A DNA stretch of 64,000 nucleotides from positions 1 through 64,000 of the forward strand of contig NZ_LVHI01000017.1 in the NCBI RefSeq assembly GCF_001645385.1, in the 5' to 3' direction. The DNA is from Rhodococcoides kyotonense (GTDB taxonomy: Bacteria; Actinomycetota; Actinomycetes; Mycobacteriales; Mycobacteriaceae). Position 1 is the first letter of the stretch. Each line of letters starts with the position of its first letter. The notes beneath the pieces were generated by a model. The model saw nothing but the letters and a program-made list of their open reading frames with translations. It was not told the DNA's origin and ran no database searches. Position numbers and translations under genes: made by a program. Of the stretch, positions 32,701 through 41,700 are shown in pieces.

Positions 32701-33517
32701 GGCGCGATCCACCGTCGACGGCGATGCTGTGCCCGGTCACGTAGCGGGCGCTGTCCGACAGCAGGAACAGAAGCGGTCCGAAGACTTCCTCCGGGGCACC
32801 GAGGCGGTGCAGCGGAACCGCGTCGAGAGCCTTCGCGAGGGCCTCGGGATCTTCCTGGACCCACCGCGTCATCTCGGTGTCGATGTAGCCCGGCGCGATG
32901 GAGTTGACGCGGATGCCGATGTCGCCGAACTCGACGGCGAGCGACTCCGTCAGATGCGCGACGGCTGCCTTGGATGTGCAGTAGGCGCCGCGACCCTTAC
33001 GGACGCGCAGAGCCGACACCGAGGACATGTTGACGATGGCGCCGCCCTCGCCCATGTGGCGGGCCGCGGCCTGGGAGCCGAACAGCACTCCTTCGACGTT
33101 GACGCTCAGCGTCGCGTTGATCTGCTCGGGCGTGATGTCGGCGGCCAGCGCGAACGGGAAGATGCCTGCATTGTTGATCCAGAAGTCGATACGACCGAAC
33201 TCGGCCAGAGCCGTCTGCGCAAGAGCTTCGTGGTCCTCGGCAACGGTGACGTCGATGCGGGCGCCGACGACCTTGCCCGGCTCGGAGACGAGCGCGTCGG
33301 TGGCCAGCTCGCCGTTCAGCTGCTCCGCTGTTTCCTTCATCTGCGCGTCGTTGATGTCGGCGCCGACGACGTTCACACCGCGAGCCGCGAGGCCCTTGGC
33401 GAACACCGAGCCCATTCCGCGCGCCGCGCCGGTGACGACGGCGACCTTGCCCGCGAGTTCGGGGTAGACCGCGGTCATCGTGCGGTCGACGACGCGTCCG
33501 GGATTGGTGCCTGTCAT
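32693..33517 (-). CDS. SDR family oxidoreductase, first gene of the IclR-linked operon
   Basis: A 274-residue classical short-chain dehydrogenase. The cofactor motif VAVVTGAARGMGSVF is near residue 25, NNAGIFPF near 118, the catalytic Ser in NMSSVSAL, and Tyr-x3-Lys in GAYCTSKAAVAH. The tail YVTGHSIAVDGGSR is typical. The start at 33517 has GAGGAG with 9-nt spacing; an internal ATG at 33478 is weaker. The IclR gene is divergent, with the tandem GTGCGAT operators in between. The second SDR (29102-29872) is only distantly similar. Confidence 0.9.
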   Translation of the reverse strand: MTGTNPGRVVDRTMTAVYPELAGKVAVVTGAARGMGSVFAKGLAARGVNVVGADINDAQMKETAEQLNGELATDALVSEPGKVVGARIDVTVAEDHEALAQTALAEFGRIDFWINNAGIFPFALAADITPEQINATLSVNVEGVLFGSQAAARHMGEGGAIVNMSSVSALRVRKGRGAYCTSKAAVAHLTESLAVEFGDIGIRVNSIAPGYIDTEMTRWVQEDPEALAKALDAVPLHRLGAPEEVFGPLLFLLSDSARYVTGHSIAVDGGSRHV

Positions 33518-33600
33518 GAATTCTCTCCTCGTGCAACAGATGTCTCGATCGGGTCGGTCGTGCGGTCCCGTCGGGGAGGGCTTGCGACGTCCCGAGATGT

Positions 33601-33637
33601 GTGCGATAATCGCACGCAGCGTGCGATACTATCGAAC
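33601..33637. promoter_or_regulatory. Tandem GTGCGAT operators between the SDR operon and iclR
   Basis: Site 1 is the perfect palindrome GTGCGATAATCGCAC (33601-33615). After 5 bp, site 2 is the imperfect GTGCGATACTATCGAAC (33621-33637). The pair recurs with the same 20-bp register at 38681-38714. It lies 84 bp upstream of the SDR start and 41 bp upstream of iclR, so a bound IclR protein could control both directions. Confidence 0.75.
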
Positions 33638-33677
33638 TGTAGGTGGTCCACCTCACACACGTCAATAGGGGCGACTC

Positions 33678-34388
33678 ATGACTCACGTTCAGCCAGGTCG
33701 AGAGGCTGTTCAGCTCGACTCGGGCATGTCCAAGACGCTGCATCACGGCCTCGTCGTTCTGGAATTGCTGGCCGAGCGACCGAACGGTCTCTCGATCACG
33801 GAGATCGCCGACGGCATCGGGGTGCATCGCACGGTCGCTCATCGACTCGTGCGGACGTTGGAAGCGCACCATCTGTGTCGGCGCGACGACTTCAAGCGAA
33901 TCACGTTGGGCGCCGGTCTCGTCGCGCTCGCCGAACCCGTCGAGCAGGATTTGCGGACCGTGGCGCGCCCGGTGCTCGAAGAACTCGCCGATCAGCTCGG
34001 CGCGACGGTGCACCTCGTCGTGCGCGAAAACAGTAGCGAGGTACGGGCATTGATGGTCGTCGAGCCGCGCGGAGCGAAGGTGCACGTCGCGTTCAAGGGC
34101 GGCCAGGTGGACCCGATCGACCGAGGCTCGGCAGGTTTGGCGATGTTGGCATCGTTGCCGGCCGTGGAAGGCGAGCGCGAGGAAGTGACCCGGGCCCGCG
34201 CCGTTGGCTACGCGGTCACCCAGGGTGAGGTCATTCCGTCGGTAGGTGGTGTGTCAGCGGTGATTCCGGGCCGCCGCGGGGACGCGTTGGCAAGCCTCGG
34301 CGCATCAGTCTTCGAGATCGACGACGAGAAGCGCCTCGGTGCAGCGGTCGTCGCCGCGGCGGCACAGTTGGGGCGGTTGTTGCGTTAG
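33678..34388 (+). CDS. IclR-family transcriptional regulator
   Basis: A 236-residue regulator. The N-terminal winged helix reads HHGLVVLELLAERPNGLSITEIADGIGVHRTVAHRLVRTLE (core NGLSITEIADGIGVHRTVAH), followed by a GAF-like effector domain with VHLVVRENSSEVRALMVVE and DRGSAGLAML. It is divergent from the SDR-FAD-MHS-SDR-monooxygenase operon and converges on fahA with a 4-nt overlap. It probably controls the divergent operon and, through the repeated operator, the NTF2-like gene at 38238. Confidence 0.9.
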   Translation: MTHVQPGREAVQLDSGMSKTLHHGLVVLELLAERPNGLSITEIADGIGVHRTVAHRLVRTLEAHHLCRRDDFKRITLGAGLVALAEPVEQDLRTVARPVLEELADQLGATVHLVVRENSSEVRALMVVEPRGAKVHVAFKGGQVDPIDRGSAGLAMLASLPAVEGEREEVTRARAVGYAVTQGEVIPSVGGVSAVIPGRRGDALASLGASVFEIDDEKRLGAAVVAAAAQLGRLLR

Positions 34389-35551
34389 GCCGGAACGATA
34401 CGGCCTCGGACGTCACCGAAGCCGATGCGGGGCCCGTTCGGTCCGGGTGCGCTGGCGGCGATGACGACGTCGTCGCCGTCCTCGAGGAACGTACGGGTCT
34501 CGTCGCCGAGTGAGACCGGTTCCCTTCCGCCCCAGGTCAGTTCGATGAATGCCCCGCGTTGGTGCTTCTCCGGACCGGAGATGGTGCCCGACGCGAACAG
34601 ATCACCCGTGCGTGAGGTGGCGCCGTTGACGGTTTCGTGGGCGAGCATCTGGGCGGGGGACCAGTACATCTCGCGGTACGGCGGACGCGCGACGTCGTAT
34701 CCGTTCCACGTGACCGTCAGATCGATATCGAGTGCCCAGGACTGTGTTTCGCGCAGATACTCGAGCGGCTCGGGATCCTGCACAGGCGTCGAGACACGAG
34801 CCGCTTCGAGCGCGAGCAACGGCACGACCCACGGCGAGATCGACGTCGCAAAGCTCTTTCCGAGGTTCGGCCCCAGCGGAACGTATTCCCACGCCTGGAT
34901 GTCGCGTGCGGACCAGTCGTTGACGATCACAGCGCCGAACACATGCTCCGCGAACCGATCCGGGGTGATCGGTGCATCCGACGGGACGCCGACGACGAAG
35001 CCCATCTCGGCCTCGATGTCGAGGCGCGTGCTCGGACCGAAGGTCGGCGACGCCTCGTCGGGCGCTTTACGCTGGCCGTTCGGGCGCGTGATGTCCGTTC
35101 CGGACACGACGACGGTGCCGGAGCGGCCGTGGTAGCCGACGGGGAGGTGCTTCCAGTTGGGCATCAACGGTTCCGAATCGGGCCGGAACAGACGACCCAG
35201 GTTGCTGGCGTGGTGCTCGGACGCGTAGAAGTCGACGTAGTCGGCGACGTCGAACGGCATGTGCATCGTGACCGTGTCGATTGGATGTACCGCGTGCGCC
35301 GGAACCGAATCGCCGGTGATGGCGTCGGTGATCGCGTCGCGAACCTCGACCCATCTCGTGCGGCCCTGGGCCATGAACGAATTCAACGACGCCTCGGCGA
35401 ATACGTCGTCGTCCAGCGCAACGGCGAGGTCGACGACGTTGTCGCCGTAGCGGATTCCCACTCGCCGGTCCGTTCCTGCGGTGGAGAAGACACCGTAGGG
35501 CAGATTGTCGATTCCGAACTCGGAATCAGGAGAAATGTCGATGTGTGTCAT
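34385..35551 (-). CDS. fahA: Fumarylacetoacetase
   Basis: A 388-residue enzyme that hydrolyses fumarylacetoacetate to fumarate and acetoacetate, the last step of homogentisate catabolism. The N-terminal SH3-like domain is followed by the catalytic domain with DYVDFYASEHHASNLGRLFRP (quoted core: YVDFYASEHHASN), the YHGRSGTVVVSG strand, the metal-binding glutamates in RLDIEAEMGFVVG and the loop NDWSARDIQAWEYVPLGP. Length is close to other short bacterial members. It is the third gene of the hmgA operon, separated from the preceding gene by a palindrome. Confidence 0.93.
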   Translation of the reverse strand: MTHIDISPDSEFGIDNLPYGVFSTAGTDRRVGIRYGDNVVDLAVALDDDVFAEASLNSFMAQGRTRWVEVRDAITDAITGDSVPAHAVHPIDTVTMHMPFDVADYVDFYASEHHASNLGRLFRPDSEPLMPNWKHLPVGYHGRSGTVVVSGTDITRPNGQRKAPDEASPTFGPSTRLDIEAEMGFVVGVPSDAPITPDRFAEHVFGAVIVNDWSARDIQAWEYVPLGPNLGKSFATSISPWVVPLLALEAARVSTPVQDPEPLEYLRETQSWALDIDLTVTWNGYDVARPPYREMYWSPAQMLAHETVNGATSRTGDLFASGTISGPEKHQRGAFIELTWGGREPVSLGDETRTFLEDGDDVVIAASAPGPNGPRIGFGDVRGRIVPA

Positions 35552-35569
35552 GAAGGCTCCTTCGGAGCT

Positions 35570-35611
35570 CGTGAGCAGAAATGTGTAGAGGGCTATACAT
35601 TCGCGCTCACG
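35570..35611. repeat. Stop-proximal palindrome, copy F (degenerate)
   Basis: Outer arms CGTGAGC (35570-35576) and GCTCACG (35605-35611) and inner arms AATGT (35580-35584) and ACATT (35597-35601) pair symmetrically about 35590, with an internal mismatch of three pairs. The right arm overlaps the stop codon of the 263-residue hmg operon gene (35607-35609, minus strand). The small GC hairpin is missing in this copy. Confidence 0.7.
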
Positions 35612-36398
35612 TGGGGTCGATGAGTCCTAGTGCGACGAGGTCGTCGAGGGGTTCTTGGATACTGCAGGTACCGAACGACAGAAACACTCGCTCGGTGTCG
35701 ATCGCAGCGACTTCCTTCGCGACGACGTCAGGATCGCGGATCGCGAGGATGCTGCTCAGTTCGTCCGTCCCGGCGCCCCCTGCCGCGGCCTGCGCTGCCA
35801 GCAGCACGTTGAGATAGCCGTGTTGTTCGAAACCGTTGTCAGAGCCGGTGTTTCGGATCGCGTGATGCAAACCTGCAGTGGCTTTGAACCGAATTCCGCG
35901 ACGCGACGCCTCGGCGATTCCGGCGGCCAGTTCCGCTTCACCCGGATACAGATCGGCCGTGACGCCTCCGGTGCGGAACTTCGCGCGGTAGCCGCGGCGT
36001 TCGACCGCGTCGAGGATCTCGGGTCGACGGTCGTCGCGGGGGATTTCAACGTAGACGTCGATGCCGCCACCGACGTCGTCGAGTGCACTCAGGTCGGTGC
36101 CGTCGGGAATCGCCACCTCGACAGCGACGACGGATACGCCCGAGATCGACTGCGCGGCTTCGATTCCGGGGACAACGCTCGACGGGCCCCCGGGCGCCGT
36201 GAGCGAGACGCGCACCGGCGACGGGACCGACGTCAGTTCACGCAGCCGGGGAATCGGAAACACGAACGGTCCGACGAGATCTGCAAAGGCCGCGTCGCGG
36301 TAGCCGAGGTGCTGCGGCACCGCGGCGCCCAGAGGTGCATTGCCGGGCGGGAACAGTGCTGCGTCGTCGCACAGACCACGGAAGACAGCAGGGATCAC
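35607..36398 (-). CDS. Unknown protein of the homogentisate operon
   Basis: A 263-residue soluble protein between hmgA and fahA. It has no signal peptide or membrane helix and an alternating strand-helix pattern that suggests an alpha/beta barrel: FRGLCDDAALFPPGNAPL at the N-terminus, GGIDVYVEIPRDDR, GYRAKFRTGGVTADLYPGE and GIRFKATAGLHHAIR. The GTG at 36398 overlaps the hmgA stop codon (GTGA) with AGGGG upstream, preferred over an ATG at 36428. I do not recognise the family. The pathway needs a maleylacetoacetate isomerase and none of the usual glutathione- or mycothiol-dependent types is seen here, so that role is one possibility. Confidence 0.6.
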   Translation of the reverse strand: MIPAVFRGLCDDAALFPPGNAPLGAAVPQHLGYRDAAFADLVGPFVFPIPRLRELTSVPSPVRVSLTAPGGPSSVVPGIEAAQSISGVSVVAVEVAIPDGTDLSALDDVGGGIDVYVEIPRDDRRPEILDAVERRGYRAKFRTGGVTADLYPGEAELAAGIAEASRRGIRFKATAGLHHAIRNTGSDNGFEQHGYLNVLLAAQAAAGGAGTDELSSILAIRDPDVVAKEVAAIDTERVFLSFGTCSIQEPLDDLVALGLIDPT

Positions 36399-37588
36399 GA
36401 CGCGGGTCCCCTGCCGGCCCACGTCCATGCGTACGCGGTGTCCTCGCAGGCGAGCGCGCCTTCGCCGAGTTCGAGCGGCCGGAACGTGTCGACCATGACG
36501 GCGAGCTCGTCGAAGAACTCGACGCCGATGCTGCGTTCGTACGCGCCGGGTTGCGGGCCGTGTGCATGGCCGCCGGGGTGGATCGAGATCGAGCCCTGTC
36601 CGATACCCGAACCCTTGCGGGCTTCGTAGTCACCACCGACGTAGAACATGATCTCGTCGGAATCGACGTTGGAGTGGTAGTACGGCACCGGAATCGACAA
36701 CGGGTGGTAGTCGACCTTGCGCGGCACGAAGTTGCAGATGACGAAATTGTCGCCCTCGAACGCCTGATGCGCAGGCGGCGGCTGGTGCACGCGACCGGTG
36801 ATCGGCTCGTAGTCGGAAATGTTGAACGTGTACGGGTACAGGCAGCCGTCCCAGCCGACGACGTCGAACGGGTGGTTCGGGTAGACGTAGCGGGTGCCGA
36901 CGATGCCGGTGGAGCCGCGGTGCTTGACGAGGACCTCGACGTCGGTGTCCTCGACGAGCAGCGGTTCGCTCGGCCCGTGCAGGTCGCGTTCGCAGAACGG
37001 TGCGTTCTCGAGAAGCTGGCCGTACTTCGACAGGTAGCGCTTCGGCGGCACGATGTGGCTGTTCGCCTCCATCGCGTAGGCGCGGACCTCGCCGTCGGGA
37101 ACCCAGCGGTGCGTCGTCGCGCGGGGGATGAGTACGTAGTCGCCTTGACGTGCCTGCAGTGCGCCGAAGACGGTTTCGACCGTGGCGCTGCCGGATTCGA
37201 CGTACACCATCTCGTCACCGATCGAATTGCGATACAGCGGCGACGGTTTCGCTGCGACGACGTACGAGATGCGGATGTCGGCATTGCCGAGAATCAGACG
37301 ACGGCCGGTTACCACATCGGTCTCCGCGACGACCTCCGGCGGGAAGAGATCGTGCAGCTTCAGGTGGCGCGGCTTGAGCGGGTGGTTCGGCGTCGTCGAC
37401 TGATCGGACAACTCCCAGACCGTCGCATCGACGATCGCCGACGGGATGTGGCGGTGATAGAGCAACGACGAATCGGAGGAGAAGCCCTCCTCGCCCATCA
37501 GCTCCTCGTAGTACAAACCGCCGTCGGGAGTCCGATGCTGCGTGTGACGCTTCGGCGGTACCGATCCGAGTTGCCGGTAGTAGGCCAC
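36395..37588 (-). CDS. hmgA: Homogentisate 1,2-dioxygenase
   Basis: A 397-residue iron(II) ring-cleaving dioxygenase converting homogentisate to maleylacetoacetate. The C-terminal cupin domain holds the metal site: His in PVPYYHSNVDSDEIMFYVGG (with the glutamate of SDEIMF) and His in GHAHGPQPGAYERS. The second block HPFDVVGWDGCLYPYTFN is a family hallmark. It is shorter than proteobacterial enzymes but similar in plan. The GTG at 37588 has AGGAG with 6-nt spacing. It is the first gene of the hmg operon, divergent by context from nothing but downstream of a MarR gene in the same direction. Confidence 0.93.
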   Translation of the reverse strand: MAYYRQLGSVPPKRHTQHRTPDGGLYYEELMGEEGFSSDSSLLYHRHIPSAIVDATVWELSDQSTTPNHPLKPRHLKLHDLFPPEVVAETDVVTGRRLILGNADIRISYVVAAKPSPLYRNSIGDEMVYVESGSATVETVFGALQARQGDYVLIPRATTHRWVPDGEVRAYAMEANSHIVPPKRYLSKYGQLLENAPFCERDLHGPSEPLLVEDTDVEVLVKHRGSTGIVGTRYVYPNHPFDVVGWDGCLYPYTFNISDYEPITGRVHQPPPAHQAFEGDNFVICNFVPRKVDYHPLSIPVPYYHSNVDSDEIMFYVGGDYEARKGSGIGQGSISIHPGGHAHGPQPGAYERSIGVEFFDELAVMVDTFRPLELGEGALACEDTAYAWTWAGRGPAS

Positions 37589-37667
37589 GGGAATCTCCTA
37601 GATGTGTCCAGAGCTGATAATAAACACATTAACTAGTTGGACGTGACCCACGCAACCCCTCAGGGCG

Positions 37668-38195
37668 TCAGTTGCGCCCTCTGACATCGAACTGGCTGCG
37701 GTTGGTGATCAGCTTGTTCAGGAGCATCACCAGAATGCGCTGCTCGGGCTCGGTCAGCACGCTCGCCCATGCGTTCTCGCGTTCGTTCTGGTCGGCGAAG
37801 GACTCGACCATGCGGGCGTGGCCCTCCTCGGTGAGTGCGAGACGCACCGAGCGGCCGTCCGTTTCGTCCGGGGTGCGTGCGAGCAGGCCGTCGGAGATGA
37901 GGGTTTTCGACAGATTCGACACCGCGGCACGGCTCATGCCGGTCAGTTCGGCTGCGCGTTTCGGTTCGATCGGGCCGGCCAGCCACGTCACGAACAGCAG
38001 ACGGAACGACGACCAGGACCAGCCGCGCGGCCGATGGATGGATGCCTCGAGGTCGTACGTGACGATGTTCGACGCGCGGTTCAGTGTCAGCAGTACCTCG
38101 GTGGCGAGCTGGTGCTCGAAACCGTATTCGGACGCGAGCTTGGTGTTGGCGGTCTCGATGAACGACCAGAAATCGGGTTCGGCGGAATCGGTCAC
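37668..38195 (-). CDS. MarR-family regulator (likely of hmgA)
   Basis: A 175-residue winged-helix regulator. The recognition helix region PKRAAELTGMSRAAVSNLSKTLISDGLLAR (core ELTGMSRAAVSNLSKTL) and the wing DETDGRSVRLALTEEG are clear. It lies 79 bp upstream of hmgA in the same direction. A/T-rich words occur in front of both: AACTAGTT at 37631-37638 before hmgA and TTTAGTTAAC at 38221-38230 before this gene; they share TAGTTAA and may be its sites. A role in repressing homogentisate catabolism is inferred from position. Confidence 0.85.
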   Translation of the reverse strand: MTDSAEPDFWSFIETANTKLASEYGFEHQLATEVLLTLNRASNIVTYDLEASIHRPRGWSWSSFRLLFVTWLAGPIEPKRAAELTGMSRAAVSNLSKTLISDGLLARTPDETDGRSVRLALTEEGHARMVESFADQNERENAWASVLTEPEQRILVMLLNKLITNRSQFDVRGRN

Positions 38196-38237
38196 CCGAC
38201 CACTGTAGTCAGTGACGGCATTTAGTTAACAGATATA

Positions 38238-38651
38238 TCAAGCGTCGTCGCGCGACACGGTGCGGTTCGCGATGAGCCACCGGCCGTCCCGGAGAACGAC
38301 GCGATCGTGCACGGCGGTGAAGCGAACGATTCGCGTGTCACCGCCGCGGGGAGTCGCGACGATCTGCAGGTAGCAGTCGACGGTCAGTTCGTCGTCGGTC
38401 ACGCGGTCGATCGCCAGGTTCGTGAAGACGTGGCGACGCCTCTCCTGGGCATCCGCTGCGCTGTCGGAGAACCGTTGCGCGAAAGCGGTCAGGGCTGCGG
38501 TACCGACCTCGGGTTCGGGGTAGCTGGGCGAATCGAAGACGCCGTCCCCGGTGAACGTGGCGGCCCACTCGGCCGCTCGCCCCGAATCGATCGCGTGACT
38601 CTGGCGACCGTAGAGCAGCTGGACGGCGACGGCGGTGGCGGTATCGATCAT
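38238..38651 (-). CDS. NTF2/SnoaL-like protein
   Basis: A 137-residue protein of the NTF2-like fold. It starts with a helix LLYGRQSHAIDSGRAAEWAATF and the strand FTGDGVFDSPSY, which are typical of the ring-hydroxylating-dioxygenase small-subunit/SnoaL group, and ends with RVVLRDGRWLIANRTV. It could be a small isomerase, dehydratase or hydroxylase-associated subunit. It is transcribed towards the MarR gene, 42 bp away. The GTGCGAT operator pair upstream at 38681-38714 places it in the regulon of the IclR-linked operon 5 kb away. Confidence 0.82.
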   Translation of the reverse strand: MIDTATAVAVQLLYGRQSHAIDSGRAAEWAATFTGDGVFDSPSYPEPEVGTAALTAFAQRFSDSAADAQERRRHVFTNLAIDRVTDDELTVDCYLQIVATPRGGDTRIVRFTAVHDRVVLRDGRWLIANRTVSRDDA

Positions 38652-38680
38652 CGGTGTAGTCCTCGAATCCGACGGCGTTG

Positions 38681-38714
38681 GTGCGATAAGCGCACGCGCA
38701 GTGCGATTGAACGC
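38681..38714. promoter_or_regulatory. Second copy of the tandem GTGCGAT operators
   Basis: GTGCGATAAGCGCAC (38681-38695) and GTGCGATTGAACGC (38701-38714) have the same 5-bp gap and 20-bp register as the pair at 33601-33637 and the same orientation relative to the minus-strand gene downstream (start 38651, 30 bp away). Site 1 differs from its counterpart at one base. Confidence 0.72.
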
Positions 38715-38787
38715 GTCGAGAGTATGTCGGTGCCTCGAGTAGGGTCAAGTAGCCGGATCGGGGAGAAGCGGAAAGCGGGGAACGACG

Positions 38788-41700
38788 TTGGTACTGAAGG
38801 TTCATCGCGCGGCTCGGTCCAGCGCGCTCGCCTCCGGGCTGGTCGAGGTTCTGTCCACCCCGCTCGCCGATCCCTTCGTCGCCGAGGTCGTCGCCGTGCC
38901 TGCACGTGGTGTGGAGCGGTGGTTGACGCAACGGCTGTCGATGTCGCTCGGCTCGTCCAAGGCCGACGGAATCTCCGCCAACGTCCAATTTCCCTCGCCC
39001 GCATCACTTGTCGATCAGGCTCTTGCTGCGGTCGACGGGCTCGACGCAGACCAGGACCCCTGGGCCAGAGGCCGGATGCTGTGGACGATTCTGCAACTCG
39101 TCGACGAGTCTCTGGGGCAGCCGTGGTGTTCGGTACTGGCTGCCCATCTCGGCCACGGTGTCGACGAGGAGCGAGCGGGACGGCGTTGGTCCACCGCGGC
39201 GCACCTGGCCGATCTGTTCCGAAGCTACGCCGCCGATCGGCCGTCCATGCTCGTCGACTGGGCTGCAGGCGTCGACACCGACGGGCTGGGTGTATCGCTG
39301 ACGCCGGACCTTCTCTGGCAGGCGGAGTTGTGGCGGGCGGTGCGGGCACGGATCGATTCGCCGAGTCCGGCGGAACGGTTGGAGCCCAGTTGCGCTGCGC
39401 TCGTTGCCGATCCGTCGGTTCTGGACTTGCCGGAAAGAATCTCGCTCTTCGGCCCCACCCGCCTGACCACCGATCAGCTTCGGGTGATCGCCGCGATAGC
39501 GGATCGACGCGACGTCCACATGTGGATTCCGCATCCCAGCCCTGCGATGTGGGACGGTCTGACCGCGGCGCCCCGACCGCGTCGTCGGCGCGAGGACCGG
39601 TCGGCCGTCGCAGTGTCGCATCCCCTGCTGTCGAGCCTGGCCCGTGATGTTCGCGAACTGCAGGGGCGACTCACGAGTCTCGACGTCGCGATCGATCATT
39701 CCGTCGTGCCGGACGACGCGACGCGTGCGACGCTGCTCGGGCGGGTGCAGTCCGACATCGCACACGACCGGACACCGACCCGTTCCGCGGAACCGGACGG
39801 CACCATCGCGGTACACGCCTGCCACGGCGCACCGAGACAGGTGGAAGTACTTCGTGAATCCCTGCTGCGCCTGTTCGACGAGGATCCGACGTTGCAACCA
39901 CGCGACGTTCTGGTGATGTGCCCCGACGTCGAGACCTATGCGCCGCTGGTGCGGGCTACGTTCGGACAGCGTGGGCTCGGACATCCGGGACATGAATTGA
40001 GGGTTCGTCTCGCCGACCGCGGTCTGCGGCAGACCAATCCGTTGCTGGCAGTCGTCGCGGCGTTGCTCGACCTTGCCGTCGACCGGGTCACGGCAAGTCA
40101 GGTGCTGGACCTCGCGGCCTTCGAGCCTGTGCGACTGAGGTTTTCGTTCAGCGACGACGACCTGGAACGGCTACGTGAGTGGACGCAGGCATCCGGTGCG
40201 CGGTGGGGGATCAATTCGCGCCAACGCACGAGATACGGGCTGGGCGACTTCGGTCAGAACACCTTCAATTTCGCGATGGACCGGCTGCTGCTCGGCGTCG
40301 CCGCCGACGAGACCGCGCACGAATGGCTCGACCTCGCTCTTCCGCTGGACGACGTGGACGGCAACGACATCGATCTCGCCGGAAGACTTGCGGAATTCGT
40401 CGACAGGCTCGCCGTCGTCGTGCGGGATCTGCAGGGGCCGCAGGCGACAGCGAGGTGGCGAACCGCTCTCGTGCGTGCGCTCGACCTGCTCACCGACACG
40501 ACCAGTGCTCAGTCCTGGCAACGGGTACAAGCGCTTCGAGAACTGCACGACGCGACCCAGCACGGTGACGAATCCGAACTCCGGCTGGCCGATGTGCGCG
40601 CGATGCTCACGCGGGCGCTGGCCGGACGACCGTCGCGTGCCAACTTCCGTACCGGAGAGCTGACCGTGTGCACGATGGTGCCGATGCGCTCGGTTCCGCA
40701 CCGGGTCGTCGTGCTCCTCGGTCTCGACGACGAGGTATTTCCCCGCGCGGGTGGCGTCGACGGCGACGACATCATGGCGCGCAATCCAGCTCCCGGTGAA
40801 CGCGACGTTCGCAGCGAGGACCGCCAACTGTTGCTCGACGCGGTGATGTCGGCAGGAGAGAAGTTGCTGCTGTTCTACACCGGCGCCGACCCGGTGACCG
40901 GGATGGTCAAGCCGCCCGCGATTCCGCTCAGCGAATTGCTCGACGTCGTCTCCACCACGGCCGGCGCCGACGTGGTGCGTCGGCACCCGCTGCAGCCGTT
41001 CGACGCGCGGAACTTCGACCCGCGCGCACCCCTCAGTTACGACCGTGCAGCGCTGGACGGCGCGCGTGCAGCGGAGCAGGAACCCGTACCCGCACCGGCA
41101 TTCCTGGACGCTCCTCTGCCACCGAGGCAATCCGGCGACATCGATCTGAACGACCTCATCGCCTTCGTCGAGCATCCGATCGCGGCATTTATCAAGCAGC
41201 GCATCGGAATTCGAGTGCCCGATCTCGAGGACGACGTGTCCGATTCGTTGACAGTCGCGCTGGACGGGCTGCAGAAGTGGGACATCGGCGACCGGATGTT
41301 GGCCGAGAGGTTGGCAGGAACTCGGGTCGAGGATTTCCGCGCTGCGGAATGGCGTCGGGGAACGCTGCCGCCGTTCGCACTCGGGGAGGCGCAGCTGCAG
41401 GACATCACCCGGGGTGTCGATGCGCTGGTCGAGGTCGCCGAAGACGTGCACGGCGGTGATCCGGACGTTCTCGACATCTCGATCCGTCTCGAATCGGGGC
41501 GGCGTATCACCGGTACCGTCACCGGAATTCACGGCAGCACGATTGCCAGGACGTCGTACTCGCGGCTGGCAGCGAAACATCGCATCGCCGCGTGGGTGCG
41601 GGTGCTCGCCGCCCAGGTTCAGGACGATTCACGTCGGTGGACGGCCGTCACCACGGGCCGAGGACCGGGTCGTCGTGCAGCGTGGCGGTCGACGATCGAC

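Noticed and set aside
37629..38232. Firm MarR operators at hmgA and marR
   Set aside because: The shared word TAGTTAA is only 7 nt and the surrounding palindromes differ, so it is mentioned in the MarR entry but not listed as a site.
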